From DASQZT01 sp963728965 (GTDB lineage Bacteria > Acidobacteriota > Terriglobia > Bryobacterales > Bryobacteraceae): a DNA stretch of 64,000 nt. Below, in pieces: positions 24,723 to 33,365 of this stretch (positions are counted from its first letter, which is position 1; each line of letters starts with the position of its first letter). The stretch spans positions 682,001-746,000 of the forward strand of contig CAVSMH010000012.1 in NCBI GenBank assembly GCA_963728965.1. Direction: 5' to 3'. The notes under the pieces are model-generated. The model had not been told where the DNA came from. It saw only the letters and a program-made list of their open reading frames with translations, and ran no database searches. A program made the position numbers and the translations under genes.

Positions 24723-27700
24723 TCACTTGATGCGGCGCACGCGGCGGGTTTGGGAGATGGCACCTTGGGTGAGGGCGTCGTTTACGATTTCAGCCTGTTC
24801 CTGCTGGTGGCGTTTTCCGGAACCGCTGGCCGGGCTGGCGCTTTCGGCGCGGCCCACGTAGCGGAGTTCGCGGCGGGTGCCGTCCAGGAGAGGCTGAATC
24901 TGTTCCCGCAGGAAACGCCACGCGCCCATGTTGCGCGGCTCCTCCTGCGCCCAGATCACTTCAGCGTTGGTGGGGTAGCGCGCCAGAATATCCGCGGCCT
25001 CGGTTGCGGCGAAGGGGTACAACTGCTCCACGCGGATGAGCGCGATGTGATCCACTTTGCGCTCCTCGCGCGCGGCCAGCAGGTCATAGTACAGCTTCCC
25101 GGTGCAGAAGATCACGCGCGAGACCTGGGCATCGCCGGTGTCGCCGAGGATTTCGACGAAACCGCCCGTGGTGAAATCGTGGATCCGCGAAGTGGCTCGC
25201 GGATGGCGCAGGAGACTCTTCGGCGTGAAGAGCACCAGCGGTTTGCGCGTCCCGCGCCGATCGGCGCCGCCGTACATCTGGCGCCGCAGGACGTGAAAAT
25301 ATTGCGCCGGCGTCGTGCAGTTGACGACGAGCAGGTTGTTTTCGGCGCACAGCGTGAGGAAGCGTTCAATGCGGGCGCTGGAGTGTTCCGGACCCTGCCC
25401 TTCATAGCCGTGCGGCAGCAGCATGACCAGCCCGCTGGGCTGCCCCCACTTGGATTCGGCGGAGGAGATGAACTGGTCGATCATGATCTGGGCACCGTTG
25501 GCGAAATCGCCGAACTGCGCCTCCCAGATGACGAGCGTCAGCGGATCGGCCACGCTGTAGCCGAACTCGAAGCCGAGCACGGCGTACTCGCTCAGCGAGC
25601 TGTCGTAGACATCGAAGCGCCCCTGGCCGGGTGCGATGTGCTGGAGGGGAATGTAGGGCTGCCCGGTTTCGGAGTCGTAGAAGGCGAGGTGGCGCTGGCT
25701 GAATGTGCCGCGGCCGGAGTCCTGTCCGCTGAGACGCACGGCGGTGCCTTCGAGCGCGAGCGTGCCGAATGCGAGCGCTTCGCCGAAGGCCCAGTCGATA
25801 GCGCCCCCTTTGGAGAGCAACTCACGGCGCCGCTCGACGAACGCGCGCAGTTTGGGGTGGAGATGGAAGTTTTCCGGAAACGCCGTGATTCCTCGGATGA
25901 CGCGTTCGAGCACGGCCTGGTTCACCGCGGTCCTCGGGCAGAAGTTGCCGATGTCTTCGGAGGCCACGGCGCTGAGCTCCTGCATTTCGTAGTGCTCGGC
26001 GCGCTGCTGCGCGGCATCGTAGGCCTGGGACAGGCGCTCGGAAACCGCCTTGCGCATGGCCTGCGGCTCTTCGGCCGCCATGACGCCCTCGCGCACCAGG
26101 CGATCGGCATAGAGAGTCGCCACGGAGGGGTGCTCTTTGATCTTGCGGTAAAGGATGGGCTGCGTGTAGCTCGGATCATCGCCTTCGTTGTGGCCGTGAC
26201 GACGGTAGCACAGCATGTCGATGACGACGTCCTTTTTGAAGCGCTGTCGGAAATCGAAGGCGATCTGCACCACGCGGATGGCAGCCTGGGGACTGTCGCC
26301 ATTGACGTGAAAGATGGGCGCCTGGACGCCGCGCGCCACATCCGTGGAATAGGGCGTGGACCGCGATTCGTCGGGCAGGGTAGTGAAGCCGATCTGGTTA
26401 TTGATGATGACGTGGATGGTCCCGCCGGTGGAATACCCGTCGAGCTGTGACAGGTTGAGGGTCTCGGCGACGACGCCCTGCCCGGCGAAGGCCGCATCGC
26501 CGTGGACGAGCACGGGAATGACGCGCTCCCGGGCGGTGTCGCCGAGGCGGTCCTGCTTGGGGCGAACGATGCCTTCGACCACGGGATCGACTGCCTCGAG
26601 GTGGCTGGGGTTGGGCGACACGGAAACGACGATCTCACGGCCGCCCTCGGTCTGCCGCACGCCGCTGGCGCCAAGGTGGTACTTGACATCGCCCGAGCCC
26701 TGGGTGCTGGACGGATCGATTTCGCCTTCGAACTCGGAGAAGATCTGGCGGACGTCTTTGCCGACCACATTCGCGAGAAAGTTGAGGCGGCCGCGGTGGG
26801 CCATGCCGATGACGACCTCGTGAACGTTGTTGGCGGCGGCGCGCTCCAGCAGCTCTTCGAGGATGGCGAGAGCGGCTTCGCCGCCTTCGAGCGCGAATCG
26901 CTTCTGCCCGACGAAGCGGGAATGCAGGAAGTGCTCGAACTCTTCGGCGGCGATGAGGTTGCGAAGAATCCGGAGGCGCGTTTCGCGATCGAGCGGCCAG
27001 TGATTCTTTCCCGGCTCCATGCGCTGCTGGAGCCAGCGCTTCTGCTCGGGCACCTGGATGTTCATGTACTCGCAGCCGATTTTGCCGCAATAGGTGTCTC
27101 GCAGGGTTTCGAGGATTTCACGGAGGGTGGCGACGGGCTTGGGCCCACCCTCGCCGATGGCTTCGCCGAGGGGCCCCGTGAGGAATTCGCGATCGAGATC
27201 CCAAATCGTGAGACCGTATGTTTCCGGGTCGAGCTCGGGATGATAGTGCGGCTCGGAGCCCAACGGGTCGAGCTCGGCGACCAGATGACCGCGCACCCGA
27301 TAGGCGTTGATCATCTGGATGATTCCGGCTTCTTTGGCGATTTCGGCGTGCCGCGAGCCCGTGCCCGCCAGAAGGGGCTGGCGGTCGGTGACCCAGCGGA
27401 CGGGCTGGTGGGGCATGCGCAGATGGTCAAAGACCTCTTCGTAAAAGCCGTCGTTTCCATCGAGAAGGGACTGAAGCTTGCCAAGGAAAAGGCCGGATTC
27501 GGCGCCCTGGATGATGCGGTGGTCGTAGGTGCAGGTGAGGGTCATCACCTTGGAGATGCCGAGGGCGGCGCGGGTTTCCTCGGCAGCGCCGTGGTATTCG
27601 GCGGGATAGTCAATGGCACCGGCGGCGATGATGGCGCCCTGCCCGAGCATGAGCCGGGGGTTGGAGGCCATGGTGCCGACCGTTCCGGGGTTGGTGAGAG

Positions 27701-28364
27701 AGATGGAAGTGCCCTGGAAATCGGCAGGGGAGAGCTTCGCCGTGCGCGCGCGGGAGACCAGGTCGTCGAAAGTGGAGACGTACTCCTGAAAGTTCAGCGT
27801 GCCCGCGTTCTTGATGTTGGGCACCATGAGACTCCGGGCACCGTCTTTTCCGGCGACATCGACGGCGATGCCGAGGTTGATTTCGCGGCGGACAAGCCGG
27901 AGAGGTTGGCCGTCCTTTTCGGCGTAGGCATGGTTGAGAGCCGGGATCTGTTCAAGAGCCTTGACAATGGCCCAACCGATCAGGTGGGTATAGGAGACTT
28001 TGCTGCGGCCGAGGAGGGTGCGGTGCTGGTTGATGATCCGGCGGTTCTCGTCCATCACCTTGACGGCCATGGTGCGTTGCGAGGTGGCCAGCGGGATGGC
28101 GACCGACGCGGCCATGTTCTCGGCAATACGTGCCGCGGCGCCGCGGAGGGGCTGGACGTTGGCCGAAGGCGGCGGTTCGGGTGGGGGTGTGGATTTGGGC
28201 GGAGCTGCCGCCGGGGCGCCGTCGGAGCCGGGGCGCGGACGAGCTTCGTCGAAAAGATGCTTCCAGCTATCGTCCACGGCGGAGCGGTCGTGCAGAAATT
28301 GTTGATAGAGCTCGTCTTCGAGCCAGCGATTGATACCCAGATCCGGATCGGATTTCGGAGGCAT
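24723..28364 (-). CDS. kgd: Fused 2-oxoglutarate decarboxylase/dehydrogenase E1 with E2 succinyltransferase domain (Kgd type)
   Basis: A 1213-residue protein with the mycobacterial Kgd layout. It has a short N-terminal helix region (INRWLEDELYQQFLHDRSAV), a Pro/Ala-rich linker, an E2 acyltransferase domain at about 85-325 (SYTHLIGWAIVKALEQ, SLTNPGTVGTMASNPRLM, catalytic YDHRIIQGAESG near 280), then a full ThDP-dependent E1 at about 350-1213 (VIGMAHRGRLNFLANVVGK near 520, VHGDAAFAGQGVV, CYRRHGHNEGDDP, LPHGYEGQGPEHSSARIERF). No separate lipoyl domain is present. It decarboxylates 2-oxoglutarate in the TCA cycle; in actinobacteria the E2 part works with other E2/E3 subunits. It stands alone. Confidence 0.95.
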   Translation of the reverse strand: MPPKSDPDLGINRWLEDELYQQFLHDRSAVDDSWKHLFDEARPRPGSDGAPAAAPPKSTPPPEPPPSANVQPLRGAAARIAENMAASVAIPLATSQRTMAVKVMDENRRIINQHRTLLGRSKVSYTHLIGWAIVKALEQIPALNHAYAEKDGQPLRLVRREINLGIAVDVAGKDGARSLMVPNIKNAGTLNFQEYVSTFDDLVSRARTAKLSPADFQGTSISLTNPGTVGTMASNPRLMLGQGAIIAAGAIDYPAEYHGAAEETRAALGISKVMTLTCTYDHRIIQGAESGLFLGKLQSLLDGNDGFYEEVFDHLRMPHQPVRWVTDRQPLLAGTGSRHAEIAKEAGIIQMINAYRVRGHLVAELDPLGSEPHYHPELDPETYGLTIWDLDREFLTGPLGEAIGEGGPKPVATLREILETLRDTYCGKIGCEYMNIQVPEQKRWLQQRMEPGKNHWPLDRETRLRILRNLIAAEEFEHFLHSRFVGQKRFALEGGEAALAILEELLERAAANNVHEVVIGMAHRGRLNFLANVVGKDVRQIFSEFEGEIDPSSTQGSGDVKYHLGASGVRQTEGGREIVVSVSPNPSHLEAVDPVVEGIVRPKQDRLGDTARERVIPVLVHGDAAFAGQGVVAETLNLSQLDGYSTGGTIHVIINNQIGFTTLPDESRSTPYSTDVARGVQAPIFHVNGDSPQAAIRVVQIAFDFRQRFKKDVVIDMLCYRRHGHNEGDDPSYTQPILYRKIKEHPSVATLYADRLVREGVMAAEEPQAMRKAVSERLSQAYDAAQQRAEHYEMQELSAVASEDIGNFCPRTAVNQAVLERVIRGITAFPENFHLHPKLRAFVERRRELLSKGGAIDWAFGEALAFGTLALEGTAVRLSGQDSGRGTFSQRHLAFYDSETGQPYIPLQHIAPGQGRFDVYDSSLSEYAVLGFEFGYSVADPLTLVIWEAQFGDFANGAQIMIDQFISSAESKWGQPSGLVMLLPHGYEGQGPEHSSARIERFLTLCAENNLLVVNCTTPAQYFHVLRRQMYGGADRRGTRKPLVLFTPKSLLRHPRATSRIHDFTTGGFVEILGDTGDAQVSRVIFCTGKLYYDLLAAREERKVDHIALIRVEQLYPFAATEAADILARYPTNAEVIWAQEEPRNMGAWRFLREQIQPLLDGTRRELRYVGRAESASPASGSGKRHQQEQAEIVNDALTQGAISQTRRVRRIK

Positions 28365-28514
28365 TGAGGAAGGTGCTTTCCTTCTTATGATAGCGTGGGG
28401 CCCGCGATCGGGAGGCGTGAAACGGAGGTCGGTGCGGGCGGCAGGGGAGACTCAGGGGCTCGAGCGCGAGCGTTTGGACCGTCCAGTGGGGGAGTCGCCC
28501 AATGCCCTGAGCGG

Positions 28515-29735
28515 CTACTTTTTGTTGCGCAACATCTCGGCTTGCTCGGCTTCTTTCTTCTTTTTGATGCGAGCGCCTTCGGCAAACGCCGCTTTGCTGC
28601 CCTCGGCATCGCCGGACTGCCGCAGGACCTGGCCCAGAGTATTGTACGGCCCGGGATTTTCCGGCTCGAACCGGATGGCCTCGCGGAGCGCCTCGGCCGC
28701 TTCGGACAGGTTGCCCTTCTGCTTGAGGGCCGTGCCGAGCATGTACCACGCGTCTCCGTAGTCGGAGCGCAAGTGAATGGCGGCCCGCATCTGGGCGGCG
28801 GTCTCGGCGAAGTCACCCAACTGCCAGACTGTGATGCCGAGCGTGTAGTGGGCCTCGGCGAGGGTCGGGTCGGCGCGGATCGCGGCGAGCAGTTCTTTCT
28901 GTGCGTCCTCGAGATTATCCTGCTGCTTCAGGGCCAGCCCGAGATCGTAATGGGCCACGGCGGAATCGGGCTCGCGCCGCAGCGCCTGGCGGAACTGGTC
29001 GATGGCGTTGGTGAAGTCGCCGGTCTGGAGGTAGGCATACCCGAGGTCGGTCATGGCGGCGACGTTTTCCGGATCGGTGCGGAGGACCTGTTGGAACTGG
29101 GCGATGCCCTTCGCGGCGCTGCCGTTTTCGACCAGCATGAAGCCGTAGTTGTTGCGCGCGTCGTGGTTGGCCGGGTCGAGTTCTACCGCTTTGGCGTAGG
29201 CCCGGAGGGCGGCGGCGCGGTCGCCGGTCTTTTGAAGCGCGAGGCCCAGGCCGTTCCACGCCTCGGAGTGTTGCGGCCGGAGCGCTGTGGCGCGGCGCAA
29301 TTGGCCCGCGGCTTCGCCGTACTGGGCCACCGCGTTGTAGGCCAACCCCAGCCGGAAACAGTAATCAAACTGGTTCGGCGACGCGCGGACAGCTCGCTCC
29401 AGGAGCGGGATGGCGTTGTTGGGGTCGTCCGCCAGCCAGTAGAGAACTCCCAGATGATACAGCGCGGGGGCGTAGGTGGGCCGTAGCTGGATGGCCCGCT
29501 CGAACCGGGGCTTGGCTTCGGCGGTGCGTTTGGTGGCAGCGAGCAGGAAGCCGATCTCGTCCTGGATTTCGGCCGACCGTGGCGCCAACGCCTCTGCTTT
29601 CTGGTAAGCGGCCAGCGCGCCCGCGGCATCGCCCTTGGCCTTGAGCGCGGCGGCGCGAGCCTCAAGCTCGGGAAGGGTTTCGCCCGCCAACGGCGGACAG
29701 CAAACCAACACCCAGGGCAACAGCAGGCGAGTCAT
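28515..29735 (-). CDS. Exported TPR-repeat protein (about 10 repeats)
   Basis: A 406-residue protein with a signal peptide (MTRLLLPWVLVCCPPLAGE) followed by about ten to eleven tetratricopeptide repeats. Examples are AAGALAAYQKAEALAPRSAE, ALYHLGVLYWLADDPNNAIP, AWNGLGLALQKTGDRAAALR and AHYDLGLALKQQDNLEDAQK. It ends in a Lys-rich helix. It is likely a protein-interaction scaffold in the periplasm or attached to the membrane. It is divergent from another TPR gene with only 26 bp between the two start codons, so both may share a regulatory region. Confidence 0.88.
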   Translation of the reverse strand: MTRLLLPWVLVCCPPLAGETLPELEARAAALKAKGDAAGALAAYQKAEALAPRSAEIQDEIGFLLAATKRTAEAKPRFERAIQLRPTYAPALYHLGVLYWLADDPNNAIPLLERAVRASPNQFDYCFRLGLAYNAVAQYGEAAGQLRRATALRPQHSEAWNGLGLALQKTGDRAAALRAYAKAVELDPANHDARNNYGFMLVENGSAAKGIAQFQQVLRTDPENVAAMTDLGYAYLQTGDFTNAIDQFRQALRREPDSAVAHYDLGLALKQQDNLEDAQKELLAAIRADPTLAEAHYTLGITVWQLGDFAETAAQMRAAIHLRSDYGDAWYMLGTALKQKGNLSEAAEALREAIRFEPENPGPYNTLGQVLRQSGDAEGSKAAFAEGARIKKKKEAEQAEMLRNKK

Positions 29736-29749
29736 GAGCTTGTTGCCAT

Positions 29750-29755
29750 TATACT
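29750..29755 (+). promoter_or_regulatory. -10-like TATACT 6 nt before a TPR gene
   Basis: TATACT, six bases, then ATG at 29762, within the 26-bp divergent gap. No leader space and no Shine-Dalgarno. Confidence 0.4.
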
Positions 29756-29761
29756 GACCCT

Positions 29762-30730
29762 ATGTGGGTGCTCACCCTGGGGCTGGCCTTCTGGATGCAA
29801 GGTACCGCATCGATTGAAGAGGCCAACCGGCTGCTGGATGCGGGCAAACTTCAGCAAGCGCGGGAGGTCCTGGCGCAGCTTGACGCGAACTCGCCGGAAG
29901 TTACGTTCAGCACGGGGGTGCTGTATTTCCGGCTACGCGATTATCCCAAGGCGATTCAGGCGCTGACGCGTGCAGCGGCGAAACTGCCGGCCTCGGGCGC
30001 GGGCTACCGCCAGGCGGCATTCTTCCTCGGTGAGAGCTACTACCTGACGGCTCGCATGGCCGACGCCTCGGTGTGGCTGGAGAAGGCGGTGGCCGCGGGG
30101 CTGCGTAACAATGAGGCGTACTACATGCTGGGCAACGCATATATTCAGCAGCGCGAGCCGGCCAAAGCCGAGATGGCCATCGCTGGCCTGTTCGGGGTGG
30201 CCAAGGATTCGGCGGCGGCGCACCTGCTGACCGGACAGATGATGGTGCGTCAGGAATTCGAAGAGTTTGCGGCCAGGGAACTGGAGCGGGCGCTCGAACT
30301 CGATCCCCGCATCCCCCAGGCGCATTATTTGCTGGGGCAACTGGCGGTGTATCGCGGAGACGCCGACCGCGGCATCGAAGAGTTCCGGAAAGAGCTCGAC
30401 CTCAACCCGAATTTCGCGATGGCCTGGTTCAAGATGGGCGATGCGTACTCGCGCCGCGAAGACTGGGATCGCGCGATCCCTTACCTGCAACGGTCGGTGT
30501 GGCTGAACCCGGATTTCAGCGGGCCGTACATCCTGCTGGGCAAGGGGTATCTGAAGAAGCACGACCTGGCCAGCGCGGAAGGGATGTTGCGCGAGGCCAT
30601 CCGGATGGATCCGCAGAATTCGTCGGCGCACTACATCCTGGGGCAGACGCTGATGCAGGCGGGGCGGACGGAAGAAGGCCGCCAGATGCTCCAGCGATCG
30701 CAACAATTACGGGAAACGCAGACGAGGTAG
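29762..30730 (+). CDS. TPR-repeat protein, probably exported
   Basis: A 322-residue protein starting with a short hydrophobic segment (MWVLTLGLAFWMQGTASI). About eight TPR-like repeats follow (YRQAAFFLGESYYLTARMAD, AYYMLGNAYIQQREPAKAEM, AHYLLGQLAVYRGDADRGIE, AWFKMGDAYSRREDWDRAIP). Function is unknown; scaffold for a complex is likely. It is divergent from the larger TPR gene and followed 40 bp later by a Crp/Fnr regulator. Confidence 0.85.
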   Translation: MWVLTLGLAFWMQGTASIEEANRLLDAGKLQQAREVLAQLDANSPEVTFSTGVLYFRLRDYPKAIQALTRAAAKLPASGAGYRQAAFFLGESYYLTARMADASVWLEKAVAAGLRNNEAYYMLGNAYIQQREPAKAEMAIAGLFGVAKDSAAAHLLTGQMMVRQEFEEFAARELERALELDPRIPQAHYLLGQLAVYRGDADRGIEEFRKELDLNPNFAMAWFKMGDAYSRREDWDRAIPYLQRSVWLNPDFSGPYILLGKGYLKKHDLASAEGMLREAIRMDPQNSSAHYILGQTLMQAGRTEEGRQMLQRSQQLRETQTR

Positions 30731-30770
30731 CAGCAGGCCGGCGTAGGCGCGCGGCGTATTACCATGGATC

Positions 30771-31448
30771 GTGCTGCCGAAAACTGCGGCCCTGGCGCAG
30801 ATGGCTCTGTTCGCGAGCCTCAGCGAGGCCGAAACCCAAGCGCTCGCTCAACGGGCGGTGGAGCGCCGCTTTGCGGCCGACGAGATGCTCTTCTGGGAAG
30901 GCGAACCTTGCGCCGGGATCTTTCTCATTCTCGAAGGCAGTGTGAAGATCTTCAAAGTGTCCCCGGCGGGCCGTGAAATGATGCTGGCGCTCGAAAGCGC
31001 GCCTTCCACGGTCGCCGAGCTGCCGCTGTTCGATGGCGGGCCCTATCCGGCGTCGGTCCGCGCCGTGGAACCGGTAGTCTCGCTGTTCATCAACAAGGGG
31101 GACTTTCAACAGGTCTGCCGGCAATATCCGGACGTGGCCCTGAAGGTGCTCGCCGTAGTGGGACGCCGGCTGCGACACCTGGTCGGGGTCGTCGAATCGA
31201 TGACCTTTGGCAGCGTCACCCAGCGCCTGGCGCGGCTGCTGCTCGATGCGTCACGCCAGGCGGGCAGGGACGAATTCGACCTGGCCATTACCCACCAGGA
31301 ACTGGCATCGCGCCTGGGCACGGTGCGCGAAGTGGTATCGCGCAACCTGGCGCGTTTCCGCGCCGAAGGCCTCATTCGTGTGCAGGGCCACCACGTCGCC
31401 ATCCTGGACCGGCCGGGCCTGGAGCGCGAGTCCGAACCGCCAGCCTGA
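30771..31448 (+). CDS. Crp/Fnr-family transcriptional regulator
   Basis: A 225-residue regulator with an N-terminal cyclic-nucleotide-binding-type barrel (MALFASLSEAETQALAQRAV, LFWEGEPCAGIFLILEGSVK), a long dimerisation helix (DVALKVLAVVGRRLRHLVGV) and a C-terminal winged helix (AITHQELASRLGTVREVVSR, FRAEGLIRVQGHHVAI). The helix-turn-helix lies at about residues 170-190. Fnr-type N-terminal Cys clusters are absent, so an Fe-S oxygen sensor is unlikely. Start is a GTG. It may control the adjacent TPR gene, but no operator was identified. Confidence 0.92.
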   Translation: MLPKTAALAQMALFASLSEAETQALAQRAVERRFAADEMLFWEGEPCAGIFLILEGSVKIFKVSPAGREMMLALESAPSTVAELPLFDGGPYPASVRAVEPVVSLFINKGDFQQVCRQYPDVALKVLAVVGRRLRHLVGVVESMTFGSVTQRLARLLLDASRQAGRDEFDLAITHQELASRLGTVREVVSRNLARFRAEGLIRVQGHHVAILDRPGLERESEPPA

Positions 31449-31468
31449 GGGCACAGCCTGCCAGCCTG

Positions 31469-32476
31469 CTAGGGGACCATCTTTCCCACGGCCGACCGGA
31501 CGCTGGACACCACCTCCGCAGCGGCCTTCACGAACGCGCCCAATCCCGGCGAGTAACCCCAGGGCCGCAGAGATGCCGCCACCTTGTCGTAGTTAACCGG
31601 TTTGGGAGTCCGCCCGCCCGCGACATACTTCAGAAACGCCGGCACTCCCGACTGGCCCCGACCTCGCCCATCGACATGGGCCTGGATCGCCACAAACGCG
31701 GCGAAATCCTCGGCATTATCGGCGACCGAAATCCTCGAGAGTTGCGAGACCTTGGAACCGGGAAACACGATGAACGTCGTCGGAAAATTGTTATTCACGT
31801 ACTTCTGCGCGGAGGTTTTGGGTTTGCCGCCAATGTCCAGGAACACCTTGTAAGAACACTCCCCCACCGCTCCGGCATTGGGGCTGCCTTTTCCGTGACC
31901 CTCGCCGCCGAGAAAGGTGAATGACGCCTGTCGTCCGGTGTCATGGCGGATGGCAATCCCTAAATCGGCGTCGCCGACCCCCTGATGCTGCAACCCGTAG
32001 GAGAGGGCGCTGAACGCGATGCTTCCGGAGTCGATGTAGTGCGACTGCTCGTAAGGCGAACGGCTGCCCGAAGCGCTGCGTTTCGATGTAGTCGACACAT
32101 AGAACCCGGCATACGGTCCATCCTTCTGAACTACGGGAACCCTGCCCTTGGTGTCGGGAAATCGAGAGTCAAGCTTCAAAACATCCTTGAACTTTCGTTT
32201 TTGGTGGTCTCCCGGCATGACCGCATTCGGATCCACCGCCACCAGCCCGTAATAGCCGGAGCCGCCGTGCCGCCCGGCATTGTCGAGGCTGTCGAGGGGA
32301 TGTTTTTCCGGGGGACCGTATGCATTCGGCGCGCCGTCAAAATCGATGTTCATGTGGGTCATGAAGACGAACGCCACCGGCCTTCCGGCGCCCACGGACA
32401 CACTCGTCATCGCTACCGAGGGATAGTCATTACCCTTCCAGGAACCGTGTATGGTTTCGAATTTCAATTCCGGCAT
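31469..32476 (-). CDS. GH75-chitosanase-like protein (tentative)
   Basis: A 335-residue protein without a signal peptide. The start ATG 32476 has AGGTGA six bases upstream; a GTG three codons earlier is possible. The central part resembles fungal-type GH75 chitosanases in block order: VFMTHMNIDFDGAPNAYGP, YYGLVAVDPN, VPVVQKDGPYAGFYVST, then a Ser-rich YIDSGSIAFSAL and GDADLGIAIRHDTGRQASFT, with GECSYKVFLDIG near the expected end. The C-terminal ~120 residues are unrelated (VNNNFPTTFIVFPGSK, FAAFVAIQAHVDGRGRG). The assignment rests on pattern only; a non-enzymatic or toxin-like role is possible. It lies just downstream of a DUF5675-like gene. Confidence 0.55.
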   Translation of the reverse strand: MPELKFETIHGSWKGNDYPSVAMTSVSVGAGRPVAFVFMTHMNIDFDGAPNAYGPPEKHPLDSLDNAGRHGGSGYYGLVAVDPNAVMPGDHQKRKFKDVLKLDSRFPDTKGRVPVVQKDGPYAGFYVSTTSKRSASGSRSPYEQSHYIDSGSIAFSALSYGLQHQGVGDADLGIAIRHDTGRQASFTFLGGEGHGKGSPNAGAVGECSYKVFLDIGGKPKTSAQKYVNNNFPTTFIVFPGSKVSQLSRISVADNAEDFAAFVAIQAHVDGRGRGQSGVPAFLKYVAGGRTPKPVNYDKVAASLRPWGYSPGLGAFVKAAAEVVSSVRSAVGKMVP

Positions 32477-32547
32477 AAAAGTCACCTGCTAAGGCCCGGC
32501 GCAAACATGACATCGCCGCGGCTGACAAGACTGTCCGCGCACCTCCG

Positions 32548-33120
32548 CTACCAATCCAGCACGAACAGCTCTGCCCGCGCGTGGCCAACGACTCGGAACA
32601 TTTCGTCCATGGCCGGTCCGGAGGTATGTGTGATGGGCTTGCGGTCGTTCAACTGCCGCGGCCCGATGCAGCCGATCAGCCAACCGACATGCGGCGCCTC
32701 GTGAATGAGGATTCCCCGTTCCTGAGCGGTCTGTCCGCCGTGGACCCGAAAACACTTCCCGTCCGCCCGCAGATGGGCGACCGCTGAATTCCCGTGCTCG
32801 TAAGTGATCCCGTAGGCTTTATCGGCATGGGGATGCAATTGGACGTACCCATCCATACGTTCAATGGTGGTGTAACGCTGCACCTCGTGGATGGATTCCC
32901 CGGACTTCGCAGTAACGTCGAGGACTCCGGTAGGGACCGAGATCGCCGCGGAGTCGGAGGATCCGTTACCCTGCGAAATCTGCACGCTCTTTACCTTCCC
33001 GCCTTTCAGAACAATCAGGGTTCCAAAACGGCCATGCAGTGTGACCGTTTTTCCTTTGACTTTCAAGACAAATTGAAAAAGCGCGTTCGGCTTTCTTGTT
33101 AGGACCAGCGTTGTTCCCAC
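32548..33120 (-). CDS. DUF5675-like protein
   Basis: A 190-residue protein chosen to start at GTG 33120, which has AAGGA eight bases upstream. Sequence further upstream in frame is Arg/Pro-rich and not protein-like. The N-terminal half is beta-rich (GTTLVLTRKPNALFQF, LHGRFGTLIVLKGGKVKSVQ). The C-terminal half fits DUF5675: YVQLHPHADKAYGITYEHGN, FRVHGGQTAQERGILIHEAP and GWLIGCIGPRQLN, with the typical IHxG..GCI-type cluster containing His and Cys. DUF5675 proteins occur near phage lysis and peptidoglycan genes and their fold recalls transpeptidases; the role here is unproven. It is 71 bp upstream of the GH75-like gene. Confidence 0.6.
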   Translation of the reverse strand: MGTTLVLTRKPNALFQFVLKVKGKTVTLHGRFGTLIVLKGGKVKSVQISQGNGSSDSAAISVPTGVLDVTAKSGESIHEVQRYTTIERMDGYVQLHPHADKAYGITYEHGNSAVAHLRADGKCFRVHGGQTAQERGILIHEAPHVGWLIGCIGPRQLNDRKPITHTSGPAMDEMFRVVGHARAELFVLDW

Positions 33121-33365
33121 CGTCGATTTCCTTCCCGCCCCGCGGAGATGGCGATCGGACCGGTCCGCGGGATCCTGTGCGTCTGCCGGTAGGGCGGAGC
33201 CCGAGACAGCATCCGGCTGACACGCGGACCGGCCGGTTGTCGGTGAACTCAGTCTCCCGAACCGGCCCCAGCCACCCCTACCTACACCTGCGAAATTCGC
33301 GGGAAGATTTGAATGCCGAGCCCCGTTTTTTGGAGCCGGGCTGCGGCGTGCCCGTGACGAGCGAC

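Noticed and set aside
26502..28367. Long open frame antisense to the Kgd gene (about 620 codons)
   Set aside because: It mirrors the codon bias of the true gene in a GC-rich genome, has no recognisable domain or ribosome binding site, and lies wholly inside a confident gene.
33290..33365. Terminator-like GAGCCCCG...CGGGCT with six T residues
   Set aside because: The T run lies in the loop, not after the stem, on either strand.
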